A stretch of DNA of 64,000 nt from Streptomyces sp. I05A-00742 (GCF_013055795.1 NZ_JABETO010000006.1:230661-294660); one strand, 5' to 3'. Shown: positions 45,216 to 53,958, counted from the stretch's first letter. The notes: generated by a model from the sequence alone, not told the origin. Program-made: numbers and translations.

Positions 45216-47101
45216 CAGTTGATGTTCACGTCTTCGATCTCGGTGACCTGGTCGATCTCGGAGGTCCGTACGGTCAGGGTGAGCTGCCACCGGCCCGCCA
45301 TGGGCAGCTGGAATCCGGAGGCGCGCAGCCGGCCGGCCGACAGGCGCTCCAGGGGCGCCCGCAGCGGACCGATGCTCTTCTCCTTCTCGGTGAACGAAAC
45401 CGTCACCTCGGGGACGTCCACCGGCCGCCCGGCGGGGTCCGTGAGCGCGACGTCGACGGTGTTGGCGCCGGAGCGCCCGGGAGCGACGGTGATCCGCGCC
45501 GTGCCGCGGCCGTCCTTGCCCCCGGTGTCGTAGGCGATCCGCGCCTCGGCGGGCCCGGCGGCGGGCGCCTCGCCGGTGGCCCGGCGGCCCGCCTGCCGCT
45601 GTTCGGTCTCGGCACGGCCGGGCTGGGTGGTGGTGAGCACGGTGGTGACCGCGAGCAGCACCACGGCCACCGCGGACTCGGCGAGTACGGCCCGGCGCAG
45701 GCCGGAGCGGCCCGGGTCCGCGTCGCGCTGCCGCCGCCCGGCCGCCCTGTCCATCGCGGCCCGCTGCCGGGCGAGTTGCGCAGCCCGCTCGGGCGAGCCG
45801 CCGGCCTCCTTCGCCCCGGCGCCCTTCGCCCCGGGCCCCTCGGACCCGGTCTTCTGCCGCGGCTTCCTGGCCGGCGCCCGGTCGGTGAGCCGGGCCGTCC
45901 AGCGCCGCGAGAACGACGCGAGGACGACCATGACGACGACCAGACCGGCCTTGACCAGCAGCCAGCGCCCGTACTCCGTACCGGTCAGCGCGTCCCAGCT
46001 GCCGACCTGCCGCCAGGCCTGGTAGAGCCCGGTCGCGACCAGGACGCACACGGCGGCGAAGGCCAGCCGGGAGAACCGGCGGACCGCGCCGCCCGTCGGC
46101 GGCACGTCCGCCCGCAGCGCGATGAGCAGGGCGGCCAGCCCGCCCAGCCACACGCCGACACCGAGCAGGTGGAGCACGTCGACGGGCATGGCCAGCCACG
46201 GCTGGATGCCGGCCGACGCGTGTTCGGCCGCCGCCCAGGTCGTCGCGAGGCCCGCGGCGACGACGCCACCGCCGATGCCCAGGCCCCAGGCGGCTCCCCG
46301 GCGTCCCCCGGCGATCCTGCCGCCCTCGCGGACGGGCGTGCCGAACACCAGGGCGAGGACCACCGCCGCGGCGCTGAGCAGCAGCAGCCGGGAGAGCATG
46401 GCCGCCCCCGGCTTGGTCGAGAGCGCGTCCCCCAGCAGCGACAGGTCGAGGACGGAGCCCAGCCCCCTGCCGCCCGTATAGGCGCCGCGCAGCAGCAACA
46501 GCACCGCCGTGGACAGGAACAACGCCACCCAGCCGCCGACCGCGACCTTCTGCACCCCGCGTGTGGCATGGCACACGGCGGCGAAGACACAGGCGCCGAC
46601 GAGCAGCGTGAACCCCGCGTACGCCGTGTACCGGGCGAGGTCGTAGAGCGTCCCGACCGCCGGGTCCGTCCCGTTGACCGCCGCCTTCACCGTGGTCGCC
46701 GAGGGCGCGCCGACGGAGAAGGTGAAGGCCCCCGCCACCGGGTGGCTGTCGGCGGAGACCGCCTGCCACGCCACCGTGTACGTGCCGTCGGCGATCCCGG
46801 TCCGCAGGGTGACGGCGGCCGTCTCGGACCGGCCGTCGACATGCGCGGGCCGGCCGTCGTCGACGCGGGCGCCCTTCGGGTCCAGGACCCGTACCGAGTC
46901 CGCGCCGAGCAGCACTCCCTCGGAGAAGGTGAGCCGGACCTGGCGGGGCGCGGACGGCACCACCGACCCCTGCCGGGGATCGGTGGAGGTGAGCGCGGCG
47001 TGCGCCGACGCGGTGCCCGCGCCGACGGTCAGCACGCACATCAGGGCGGCGGCCAGCGTGCCCAGCAGGGCCGCGAGCCGCCCGGCGGTCGGGGTGCTCA
47101 T
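45215..47101 (-). CDS. CopC-CopD fusion copper transport protein
   Basis: Encodes 628 aa. A signal peptide ends near residue 33, just before the CopC domain whose new N-terminal His (AHAALTSTDP) and a later His (SADSHPVAGAF) bind copper. Eight or so membrane spans between about 150 and 410 form the CopD domain. A further span near 475-495 leads to an extracytoplasmic C-terminal domain. It carries copper across or near the membrane. It lies between PCuAC and DyP genes with small overlaps or gaps. Confidence 0.92.
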   Translation of the reverse strand: MSTPTAGRLAALLGTLAAALMCVLTVGAGTASAHAALTSTDPRQGSVVPSAPRQVRLTFSEGVLLGADSVRVLDPKGARVDDGRPAHVDGRSETAAVTLRTGIADGTYTVAWQAVSADSHPVAGAFTFSVGAPSATTVKAAVNGTDPAVGTLYDLARYTAYAGFTLLVGACVFAAVCHATRGVQKVAVGGWVALFLSTAVLLLLRGAYTGGRGLGSVLDLSLLGDALSTKPGAAMLSRLLLLSAAAVVLALVFGTPVREGGRIAGGRRGAAWGLGIGGGVVAAGLATTWAAAEHASAGIQPWLAMPVDVLHLLGVGVWLGGLAALLIALRADVPPTGGAVRRFSRLAFAAVCVLVATGLYQAWRQVGSWDALTGTEYGRWLLVKAGLVVVMVVLASFSRRWTARLTDRAPARKPRQKTGSEGPGAKGAGAKEAGGSPERAAQLARQRAAMDRAAGRRQRDADPGRSGLRRAVLAESAVAVVLLAVTTVLTTTQPGRAETEQRQAGRRATGEAPAAGPAEARIAYDTGGKDGRGTARITVAPGRSGANTVDVALTDPAGRPVDVPEVTVSFTEKEKSIGPLRAPLERLSAGRLRASGFQLPMAGRWQLTLTVRTSEIDQVTEIEDVNIN

Positions 47102-47107
47102 CGTGCG

Positions 47108-47572
47108 TCAGTCCCCGGGCCGGTACGACGCGCTCTCGACCGGCACCTGGATCTTCACCGGTGCGGACGTGGCGAAGTGCAGCGTGAACTCGACCTTCTC
47201 GCCCACCGCGGGCCGGTGCTCCAGCTTGCCGAGCATCAGATGGGTGCCGCCGTGGGAGAGGGACAGATCGCCGTTCGCCGGGACGTCCAGCCGCTCGGCG
47301 TGCTTCATCCGCGAGCCCTCGGTGGTGTGCAGGGTGACGTCGCGGGAGAGCGGTGTGGTGACCTTGGTGAGCTGGTCCGCCTTCCCGCCCTCGTTCTTGA
47401 CGGTGAAGTACGCCGCGGCCATGTCCTGCATCGCCGGGCGCGGCATGTAGGCGCCGCTCACCGACAGTTCGGGCTTGTCCGAGGAGCCGGAGCCGCAGCC
47501 CGTGACCAGCACGAGCGCGCCGGCCAGCACCAGCGGAAGGGCCGCCGCCGCGGCGACGGTGGACTTGCGCAT
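47108..47572 (-). CDS. PCuAC copper chaperone lipoprotein
   Basis: Encodes 154 aa. A lipobox is visible at LVTGCGSG (Cys about residue 26). The copper motif includes Met residues near RPAMQDMAAAY, then HTTEGSRMKH and GGTHLMLG, fitting the H-M-H-M pattern of the family. It binds Cu(I) outside the membrane and hands it to cytochrome oxidase. Its ATG overlaps the Sco1 stop (TGATG). Confidence 0.9.
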   Translation of the reverse strand: MRKSTVAAAAALPLVLAGALVLVTGCGSGSSDKPELSVSGAYMPRPAMQDMAAAYFTVKNEGGKADQLTKVTTPLSRDVTLHTTEGSRMKHAERLDVPANGDLSLSHGGTHLMLGKLEHRPAVGEKVEFTLHFATSAPVKIQVPVESASYRPGD

Positions 47573-48234
47573 CAGGGGTTCTCCCCCTTGACGATCTTGG
47601 GGAGGCCCTTGGCGTACTGGTCCGCGGTGGTCTCGGCCGTGTAGAGCCAGTGGCCCTTGTCGTCCTTGGGCGAGAAGCCGACGACCTGGGCCCCGTGGCT
47701 GACGGTGACGGAGCCGTCCTTCTCCTTCTTGGCCTTGTCCACCAGGATGCCCAGCGGCTTGGCCGCCGCCTGGATGGTGTCGAACGAGCCGGTCAGACCG
47801 ACGATGTCCTGGCCGCCCTGGGCGTCGAGCCACTTCCGCATCCGCTCCGGGGTGTCCCGGTCGGGGTCGGTGGTGACGAAGACGATCCGCAGCCGGTCGC
47901 GCTCGGCCTGCGGCAGCTTCTTCGCGGCGGCGGCCATGTCGGAGACCACGGTCGAGCAGACGTCGGGGCAGTAGGTGTAGCCGAAGTAGAGCAGCACGGG
48001 GCGGCCCGCGGTCTCCTTGACCAGCTCGTACTTCTTGTTGGCGGTGTCCTTCAGGACGAGGTCGGGCTTGGCCTTCGCGATGTCCAGCGTCAGCGGGGAC
48101 TTCTTCGGCTCCCCGCCGGACACATCGGCGATCGGCTTGTCGTCCGCCTTCTCGTCGGAACCGCCGCAGGCCGACAGGGTGAGCGCGGCGGCGAGGGCCA
48201 GCACCGTGCTCGCGGTCTTGGTGCGCATGCGCAT
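47572..48234 (-). CDS. Sco1/SenC copper-binding lipoprotein
   Basis: Encodes 220 aa. Lipobox LSACGG near residue 22. The thioredoxin-fold copper site CPDVC (in YTYCPDVCST) and the distal His in VTVSHGAQVVGF are all present. It delivers copper or reduces the CuA site of cytochrome c oxidase. It is the upstream partner of PCuAC and has a gap of 83 bp after the YcnI-type gene. Confidence 0.94.
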   Translation of the reverse strand: MRMRTKTASTVLALAAALTLSACGGSDEKADDKPIADVSGGEPKKSPLTLDIAKAKPDLVLKDTANKKYELVKETAGRPVLLYFGYTYCPDVCSTVVSDMAAAAKKLPQAERDRLRIVFVTTDPDRDTPERMRKWLDAQGGQDIVGLTGSFDTIQAAAKPLGILVDKAKKEKDGSVTVSHGAQVVGFSPKDDKGHWLYTAETTADQYAKGLPKIVKGENP

Positions 48235-48317
48235 GGAGTGCTTCTCCAGGGGTGGGTTCGGGGGATGGGGGCCGGCGGTCCGCCCGGTGCGGTCGCCGGC
48301 CCTGGCCGTTCCGTACG

Positions 48318-49085
48318 TCAGGCCGCGGTGCGACGACGGCCGGCGAGGACGCCGAAGGCGACGCCCGCCACGCCGACGACGATGCCCACGATGCCGAGGA
48401 CGCGCGCGGTGGTGTCGGAGGAACCACCGTCGTCGTCCGAGGCCGCGGCCTGGGTGGTGGCGTCCTTGCCGTTCTTCTCGTCGGCACCGTCCGCCTTGCC
48501 GCCGGCCGGCGCCTTGTCGACGAGCTTGAGCACGGGAGCCGGGTGCTCGGGCTCCTCACCGCCCGGCTTGGACGGGTCGATCCAGCGGACCACGTCGTCG
48601 TCGGAGTAGGTCTGGAGCGCCTTGAAGACGAGCTCGTCGGCGTCGGTGGGCAGCTGCCCGACCGACAGCGGGAACTGCTGGAACCGGCCGGGCTCGATCT
48701 TGCCGCCGGTCCAGACGACCTTGGTGACGGCCTCGTCGATGGACTTGCCGTGCATCTGCACCGGCTTGTCGAGCTTGGTCTTCTCGACCTTCACGTCCCA
48801 GCCCGGTACCGCCTGTGGCATCACCGAGACCAGTGGGTGCTTGGGATCGAGGTCCAGCTCCAGCTTGACCGTCGAGGCGTTGTCCTTCTCGTTCGGGACC
48901 TTGATCGAGATGGTGCTGTAGCCGCCCTTCTCGGCGGTGCCCGGCTGGACACTGACGTGTGCCGAGGCGGGCCCGGCGAGCAGCAGCACCCCGCTCGCGG
49001 CGGCGGCGCCGACGACGGCCAGCCGGCCGAGCCGGCCGCGACGGGTGGACGAGGGACGCGAGGGGAGCGCGGTGTTGATGTTCAT
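48318..49085 (-). CDS. YcnI-type (DUF1775) copper-associated membrane-anchored protein
   Basis: Encodes 255 aa with AAGGAG before the ATG at 49085. A signal peptide ends at ASAHVSVQP, leaving an N-terminal His as in YcnI, where that His helps bind Cu(II). The DUF1775 domain runs to about residue 165 and ends with a conserved Trp (VVRWIDPS). A charged linker and one membrane span near 230-250 anchor it. It starts the copper operon. Confidence 0.92.
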   Translation of the reverse strand: MNINTALPSRPSSTRRGRLGRLAVVGAAAASGVLLLAGPASAHVSVQPGTAEKGGYSTISIKVPNEKDNASTVKLELDLDPKHPLVSVMPQAVPGWDVKVEKTKLDKPVQMHGKSIDEAVTKVVWTGGKIEPGRFQQFPLSVGQLPTDADELVFKALQTYSDDDVVRWIDPSKPGGEEPEHPAPVLKLVDKAPAGGKADGADEKNGKDATTQAAASDDDGGSSDTTARVLGIVGIVVGVAGVAFGVLAGRRRTAA

Positions 49086-49183
49086 GCGGAAACACTCCTT
49101 GGGCAGGAGGGGGCGGATGTGATGGCGCGCGTGCGGCCACCACACGTCCGCCCTCCCGCCGTAACGCGGAGTGCGTCGTGTGC

Positions 49184-50005
49184 TCAGGCCGCGAGGGCGA
49201 ACCGCGGCGGGCCCCGCCTGATCACGAAGTGCTGGAGCTCCGGCTCGCGCGCCGGGCGCGCCTCGTCCCCGGACGTCCGGCGCGCCGGGACGGCCTGCTC
49301 CCGGACGGTGCCGGCCGACAGGACGCGGACGAGCACCGACGCGGCGCGCAGCGCCCGGACGAACGCCGCCTCCGCGAGGGCGCGGGCGGGCTGTGCCGAC
49401 AGCCGCACCACCCGCCACAGCGCCACCTCGCCGCGCCGCAGCAACCAGCCGACGGCCAGGGCCGCGAGGACATGGCCGAGCAGCATCGGCAGCGAGGGCG
49501 TCAGGGCGTGTGCCACACCCTCCAGCACCCCGGACGCGTTCCCCTGTGCACCGTGGGCCCCTTGAGCCCCTTGGATTCCTTGGGCCCCTTGGGCTGCAGC
49601 CGGGTCGAGCCCGGCGTCGGTGAGGATCCGGCGCGCCTCGGCCGGGGACGCGGGGGGCCGCGCGTTGCAGAGCAGCCGGCCCGCGAAGGAGACCAGGGGA
49701 CCGTCGTGACCGGACCGCCGCGGTACGGCCTCCGGGCCCCGCTGGCCCAGGGCGAACAGGGCGTGCAGAGCCACCTGGCCCACGGCCAGGCACACCGCGA
49801 TCCCGGGCAGCGAGCGCTCCCGCCCCGCCAGCGGCGCGACGAGCGCGAACACCGCCGCGAACCCCGCGGCCAGCGTCCACACCGGCACGGCCGCACAGGA
49901 CGCCAGCGCGTGCCCGACCGCGGACAGCAGAACGCAGACCGCGGTGAACACCGCGGCCCGGGTCAGTCGCAGATCGGCGCCGGCGCGCGCGACGGGGTGA
50001 GGCAT
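49184..50005 (-). CDS. Hypothetical membrane protein with a Gly-Ala-Gln repeat
   Basis: Encodes 273 aa from the ATG at 50005; no clear ribosome site. About five spans lie near 20-40, 43-60, 68-88, 165-185 and 200-220. A loop near residues 138-156 is a collagen-like AQG repeat. Three hydrophilic residues per repeat come from a 9-bp DNA unit. The C-terminus is Arg-rich. Family not recognised. It lies upstream of the ycnI-type gene on the same strand with 98 bp between, so it may belong to the copper regulon. Confidence 0.7.
   Translation of the reverse strand: MPHPVARAGADLRLTRAAVFTAVCVLLSAVGHALASCAAVPVWTLAAGFAAVFALVAPLAGRERSLPGIAVCLAVGQVALHALFALGQRGPEAVPRRSGHDGPLVSFAGRLLCNARPPASPAEARRILTDAGLDPAAAQGAQGIQGAQGAHGAQGNASGVLEGVAHALTPSLPMLLGHVLAALAVGWLLRRGEVALWRVVRLSAQPARALAEAAFVRALRAASVLVRVLSAGTVREQAVPARRTSGDEARPAREPELQHFVIRRGPPRFALAA
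49556..49591. repeat. 9-bp repeat encoding the AQG stretch
   Basis: Four diverged units of about GGCCCCTTG run from 49556 to 49591. They encode the collagen-like repeat of the membrane protein and are frame-neutral. Confidence 0.7.
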
Positions 50006-50183
50006 GGCTGCGTCATCATCCCACCGGACCCACCCCCTCCCCACGGCAGGGTGGGCCCGCATACCCCAATGCGCCGTCCGGACGCATCCGCCGAATGAGC
50101 GGACTCACACGCCCGGCAGGCTTACCACCTGTCGCGCACGGCTATAGGTATCGGTATGTCGAGCCGCAGCCAGGAGGCTGAGC

Positions 50184-50654
50184 ATGAGCATTTGGTGGTC
50201 ACTCCACTTGCGGCGCGAGGCTGCGAGCGTTCCGCTCGCCAGGCGGCTGCTGGTCGGTGCGATGGAGACGGCCGGTGTCGATCCCGAGACGGCTTATGAC
50301 CTGGCCGTGGCCCTCAGCGAGGCGTGTGCGAACGCCGTGGAGCACGGCGGTGACTCCTCCACCGGCTACCGCGTGACCGCCTGCATCGACGGGGACACCT
50401 GCCGCATCGAGGTCACCGACTCCGGCCCCGGCTTCACCGGCCCCACGAGCCTCCGCGAACGCCGCCGCCTCCCGCGTCGCACAGAAGCGCGGACCCCGGC
50501 CCCCGTCCACGACGAACACGGACGGGGCCTCTTCCTCATCGAGTCCCTCACCGACAACGTCCACGTCCGCAACCGCCCGGGACGGCAGGGCGCGGTGGTC
50601 ACCTTCGACAAGATCCTCAAGTGGCGCGAGGACGCCCTCCTGAAGGCGTCCTGA
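50184..50654 (+). CDS. Anti-sigma-factor-like ATP-binding protein (SpoIIAB/RsbW type)
   Basis: Encodes 156 aa with AGGAGG before the ATG. HATPase motifs are present: ALSEACANAVEHG (N box), VTDSGPGF (G1 box) and HGRGLFLIESL (G2). Single-domain proteins like this act as kinases of anti-anti-sigma factors or bind sigma factors. No partner sigma factor or antagonist gene adjoins it. A second protein of this kind is at 61920-62435. Confidence 0.9.
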   Translation: MSIWWSLHLRREAASVPLARRLLVGAMETAGVDPETAYDLAVALSEACANAVEHGGDSSTGYRVTACIDGDTCRIEVTDSGPGFTGPTSLRERRRLPRRTEARTPAPVHDEHGRGLFLIESLTDNVHVRNRPGRQGAVVTFDKILKWREDALLKAS

Positions 50655-50740
50655 CCGAGGCAAGGACGGGGGAGCAGGGCGCCGTCCGGGGGCCGTTGTC
50701 TTGCACAGCAAGTATCTTGCGGCGCATGGCATTGGCTGGC

Positions 50741-50746
50741 TATCTT
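50741..50746 (+). promoter_or_regulatory. -10 element of the PadR gene
   Basis: TATCTT lies seven bases before the ATG at 50754, the leaderless spacing. The same hexamer occurs at 50713-50718, and TATCTTG with CCGC six bases on repeats in both, hinting at a PadR site. Confidence 0.5.
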
Positions 50747-50753
50747 GTACCGC

Positions 50754-51134
50754 ATGACAAAGGAGCTGCCCGCCATCGGCGACCAGCGGCGCAGTCAGCT
50801 CCTGCGCGGAGTGCTCGACCTGTGTCTGCTGTCACTGATCGCCGAACGGCCGCGGTACGGCTACGAGTTCGTGGAGGCGCTGGCCGGCAGCGGGCTTGAG
50901 CTGGTGAGCGAAGGCAGCATCTATCCACTGCTGGCCCGGATGGAGCGGGCGGGGCTCATCTCCTCGTACCGAGCGCCGTCGCCCAGCGGCGGCGCCCCGC
51001 GCAAGTACTACCGCCTGACCGAGGCAGGGCGGGCCGAACTGGCCGGCGGCCGGGCCGTGTGGCACGCCTTCACCGGGCAGGTGGGCCGGGTCCTGACCGA
51101 CACCTCACCCACCACAGGGGACAGTGCGCCATGA
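50754..51134 (+). CDS. PadR-family regulator (short form)
   Basis: Encodes 126 aa from the ATG at 50754. It is a single PadR winged helix: LRGVLDLCLLSLIAERPRYGYE, then SIYPLLARMERAGLISSY and the wing GGAPRKYYRL. There is no Vir domain, unlike the PadR at 19734. It overlaps the next gene by four bases (ATGA). Short PadRs often regulate small membrane or transport genes beside them. Confidence 0.9.
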   Translation: MTKELPAIGDQRRSQLLRGVLDLCLLSLIAERPRYGYEFVEALAGSGLELVSEGSIYPLLARMERAGLISSYRAPSPSGGAPRKYYRLTEAGRAELAGGRAVWHAFTGQVGRVLTDTSPTTGDSAP

Positions 51135-51697
51135 CGAAAGAGCACATACTCGCGGTCTGTCGTAGCAACTGGGAGTACCGGGGGGTCGACGACGCGTCCG
51201 TGCGGGAAATGCTCACAGAGCTCTCCGCACACCTGGAGGACGCGGAGGCCGCCGGCCGGACGACGCGGGACGTCGTCGGTGAGGACGTCAAGGCGTTCGC
51301 CGCATCGTGGGCGCGGGCACGTGCTCCGCTGTCCCGCCGGGCCCTGCGCACGGTGTCGATGGCCTGTTTCGTGCTCGGCTCCTTCCTGTTGCTCTCCTGT
51401 CTGATCCAGCGGACGACCCAGGTGCCGGTGACCGCCGGCCGCGTCGCCTTCTACGCCGCCTTCGCGACGATCACGGTCGCCTGGGAGATGCGGCGGGGCC
51501 GCCTGGGCTTCACCAGGTCCTGGGCCGTCTCTCTCGCCGTCGGTCTGCCCGCAGGGCTGCTCACCTGGTGGCTGGCCGCCGACGGGGTGCTGTTCACACT
51601 GCCGCTGTGGGCCGCGGTGGCTCTGCTTCTTCCCGGCCTTCCGTATGCGGTCGTCGACGCACGGGCCAGGAAGGGCGCTGATCCGGTCGCCGGGTGA
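51131..51697 (+). CDS. Membrane protein coupled to PadR
   Basis: Encodes 188 aa. The N-terminal 70 residues are cytoplasmic and charged (LTELSAHLEDAEAAGRTTRDV), like the start of DUF1700-type proteins. Four spans follow at about 77-95, 102-120, 133-155 and 158-178. The ATGA overlap with PadR shows coupling. It probably helps sense or carry out the PadR response; no function is assigned. Confidence 0.78.
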   Translation: MTKEHILAVCRSNWEYRGVDDASVREMLTELSAHLEDAEAAGRTTRDVVGEDVKAFAASWARARAPLSRRALRTVSMACFVLGSFLLLSCLIQRTTQVPVTAGRVAFYAAFATITVAWEMRRGRLGFTRSWAVSLAVGLPAGLLTWWLAADGVLFTLPLWAAVALLLPGLPYAVVDARARKGADPVAG

Positions 51698-51766
51698 GGC
51701 CGGACCCTCTTCGCGAATGTGCTCGGGCTTCGCGGGTGTGCGCAGACCCCGGCGACTTCGCCCGGC

Positions 51767-52504
51767 TCATCGGACGATCCGGTCCAGGAGCGCCGCCAGG
51801 TCCGCCGGGCGGGAGAACATCGGCCAGTGACCGGTGGGCAGGTGATGCGGGTCCAGATCCTCCATCAGTCGGAAGGCCGGGTTCCCTCCGGCGGCCAGTG
51901 AACGCACCGTTTCCGGAGTGAGGGTGCAGGCGATCAGCGAGCGCGGCGTGTCGGGCAGCACCGGGGGGCGGGCGAGCGGCTGGGTGGCACAGCCCGCCGG
52001 CTGCGGAGTGCACCGTTCGCGCAGTATCGCCAGCTGCTCGGCCGTCAGCCCGGCGAGGCCGGCCGGGTCGGCCACCGGATCGAACGGCGGCACCGGCACG
52101 TACCGGCCGTCCCCCTCCGCGGCGATCTGTTCGCGCTCCTGCTCGGCCGCCTCCGGACCCTGGAAGTCGATCAACGCCCAACCGTCGGGCAGGGGACCGC
52201 TGTCGACGTAGACCACCCGCGCGATGCGCTCCGGGATACGGTCGGCGGCCCCGGTGACGGGCATGTTCGCCCCGCTGTGCGCCACGAGCACCACCTCACG
52301 CAGATCCTCGTCCTCGACGGTGCGCACGATGTCGGCGATATGGGTCTCCACGTTCACGTCGGGCCCCGCCTCCGAGGCCCGTTCGGCGACCCCGGTCAGG
52401 GTGAGCGGGCGGACGTCGTGCCCTCTCTCGCGCAACGCGCGGGCGACGTCCTCCCACGCCCACGCGCCGAGCCAGAAGCCGGGTACCAGAACGATCGTGG
52501 CCAT
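51767..52504 (-). CDS. Alpha/beta hydrolase
   Basis: Encodes 245 aa, with GAGAGG before the ATG at 52504. VLVPGFWLGAWAWEDV is the oxyanion and N-terminal strand region, VLVAHSGANMPVT the nucleophile elbow (Ser in HSGAN, not the usual GxSxG), and HWPMF near the end the catalytic His. Such esterase-like proteins of about this size act on small esters or lactones. A long inverted repeat upstream may hold a regulator site. Confidence 0.88.
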   Translation of the reverse strand: MATIVLVPGFWLGAWAWEDVARALRERGHDVRPLTLTGVAERASEAGPDVNVETHIADIVRTVEDEDLREVVLVAHSGANMPVTGAADRIPERIARVVYVDSGPLPDGWALIDFQGPEAAEQEREQIAAEGDGRYVPVPPFDPVADPAGLAGLTAEQLAILRERCTPQPAGCATQPLARPPVLPDTPRSLIACTLTPETVRSLAAGGNPAFRLMEDLDPHHLPTGHWPMFSRPADLAALLDRIVR

Positions 52505-52576
52505 GTCTCTTGCCTCTCTTCTCAAGCTTCTCAAGGGAGTGTTCACGTCCCGGACAGGGAAGGTAATGCAGTGGAT

Positions 52577-52634
52577 GTGGCGTTAAGCGTCAGCATGGCA
52601 GACCCCAGGGTGTCGACACAAGGGTTAACGCCAC
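52577..52634. promoter_or_regulatory. Spaced inverted repeat upstream of the hydrolase
   Basis: GTGGCGTTAA (52577-52586) and TTAACGCCAC (52625-52634) are perfect inverted copies separated by 38 bp. They lie about 70-130 bp upstream of the hydrolase start, so they could be two half-sites of a looping or double-binding repressor. Confidence 0.5.
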
Positions 52635-52777
52635 TGAAGTTGCGTTTACTTTGAAGTGCCTTCCCGGCATGCGGCGGCGCCGAAAAAATCGATGGCACCC
52701 GCGAAGGGCCCGTTGCTACGTTGTCGCGGTCCTCCCGTCGTCAACGGGCGCCCGCCGCCCTCCGGAAGAGGTGTTGT

Positions 52778-52822
52778 ATGACGACCCGGCACGCGCCGAG
52801 CGCGCCTCGCCGCACCGCGTAA
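52778..52822 (+). CDS. Possible 14-aa leader peptide ahead of the RNHCP genes
   Basis: ATG at 52778 with GGAAGAGG six bases upstream opens a 14-codon ORF (MTTRHAPSAPRRTA) ending at TAA 52822, 168 bp before the RNHCP start. Three Arg and three Pro codons near the end would slow ribosomes if tRNAs were scarce. An upstream regulatory ORF is plausible but short ORFs with a good ribosome site can arise by chance. Confidence 0.35.
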   Translation: MTTRHAPSAPRRTA

Positions 52823-52989
52823 ACGTCCGTCCTCCGCCGCTCCGCGCGGTGCTCCGACGACCCTCCGGTGCCCCAGCCGCTCGCACCGGCTCGCCCTCCG
52901 CCGAGCCGTGATGCGGCCCGCGGCTCTCCACGAGGACCGCTCGGCCGACTCCTGCTGCCATCAAGAACTTCCAGCAAGGAGCACTCCGG

Positions 52990-53445
52990 GTGTCCACCCA
53001 CCACAACGCTCGTCAGAGCGGTACCAGTCATGCCCGCAGGACCGACGCCCCGGCGAAGCCGGGCAACTCCCCCCGCCCGGACGGCAGTCCGCGCCCCGGC
53101 GGCTACGCGAGGACCGACACCTTCACCTGCGTGCGCTGCGGCCTGACCGTCTCCGCCCTCGCGGCCGACGGCAGCCGGCGCAACCACTGCCCGTCCTGCC
53201 TGCACTCCCGCCACGTCGTCGACCACACCGAGGGCGGCCCCTCGGAGTGCCACGCCCGGATGAGCCCGATCTCGATCGCCGTGCTGCGCACGGGGGACTG
53301 GATGATCATCCACCGCTGCGTGCGCTGCGACGAGCTCACCTCCAGTCCGGTCTGCGCGGACGACAACCAGCTGATCCTGATGCGGATGGCGGTCCGTCCC
53401 CTCGCCCAGCCCCCTTTCCCGCTCGAAGCGTTCGGCGACCTCTGA
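52990..53445 (+). CDS. RNHCP-domain protein 1
   Basis: Encodes 151 aa from the GTG at 52990, with AAGGAG eight bases upstream. The RNHCP domain is named for its RNHCP motif, seen at RRNHCPSCLHSRHV (about residue 58). Other Cys pairs are FTCVRCGL and HRCVRCDELTSS, giving a likely zinc site with His 59 region. Function of the family is unknown. A second copy follows 26 bp downstream; the two share about the same layout. Confidence 0.88.
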   Translation: MSTHHNARQSGTSHARRTDAPAKPGNSPRPDGSPRPGGYARTDTFTCVRCGLTVSALAADGSRRNHCPSCLHSRHVVDHTEGGPSECHARMSPISIAVLRTGDWMIIHRCVRCDELTSSPVCADDNQLILMRMAVRPLAQPPFPLEAFGDL

Positions 53446-53471
53446 GCGGCGCGGGAAAGGAGGAGACGGCC

Positions 53472-53897
53472 ATGCCACGACGCAAGAATCCACGTGACGG
53501 GGTACGTTCCCGGCGCCCGCAGCGCCACAAGGACGTCCTGCACGAACAGGGCGGCCATAGAGCCGCCGACTTCCGGTGCCTGGGCTGCAGGCTCGGTGTG
53601 TCCCTCGACGCGCCGGGCACCGCGCACCGCAACCACTGTCCGAACTGCCTGGCCAGCCTGCATGTGGACCAGCGGGCTCCGGGCGACCGCGCCGCGGCCT
53701 GCCGCGGCCGGATGGAGGCACTGAGCATGTCCGTACGCCCGGACGGGGAGTGGCTGATCATCCATCAGTGCCTCTCCTGCGGCGAACTCAGCGCCAACCG
53801 CATCGCCGGGGACGACAACGCCCTCGCCCTCATGCGCCTCGCGCTCCGCCCGCTGCGGGACACCCGGGTCGCGAGTGGCGCGATGCTGACGCTGTAA
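53472..53897 (+). CDS. RNHCP-domain protein 2
   Basis: Encodes 141 aa with GGAGGAG before the ATG at 53472. Motifs: FRCLGCRLGV, HRNHCPNCLASLHV and HQCLSCGELSAN, the same three-part Cys/His pattern as the preceding gene. The first 25 residues are basic, so nucleic-acid binding is possible. Tandem duplication is likely; the two differ clearly in sequence outside the motifs, so the duplication is not recent. Confidence 0.88.
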   Translation: MPRRKNPRDGVRSRRPQRHKDVLHEQGGHRAADFRCLGCRLGVSLDAPGTAHRNHCPNCLASLHVDQRAPGDRAAACRGRMEALSMSVRPDGEWLIIHQCLSCGELSANRIAGDDNALALMRLALRPLRDTRVASGAMLTL

Positions 53898-53901
53898 CAG
53901 A

Positions 53902-53923
53902 GGGCGCCCGTCAGAAGGCGCCC
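53902..53923 (+). terminator. Hairpin after the RNHCP genes
   Basis: GGGCGCC (53902-53908) and GGCGCCC (53917-53923) form a seven-pair stem with an eight-base loop, immediately after the RNHCP2 stop. No T tract. Confidence 0.5.
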
Positions 53924-53958
53924 GCAGAAGAGACCCACAGAAGAGGCCCATGGGAGAT

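Larger units (their letters stand above)
52505..52989. other. 485-bp divergent spacer
   Basis: Lies between the alpha/beta hydrolase (leftward) and the first RNHCP gene (rightward). It contains an inverted repeat with 38-bp spacing at 52577-52634, an A-rich stretch near 52682 and a possible 14-codon leader ORF at 52778-52822. Confidence 0.6.

Noticed and set aside
44882..47644. A 920-codon rightward frame opposite the CopCD gene
   Set aside because: Shadow of a high-GC coding strand; the copper protein in the leftward frame has signal peptide, copper ligands and membrane spans.
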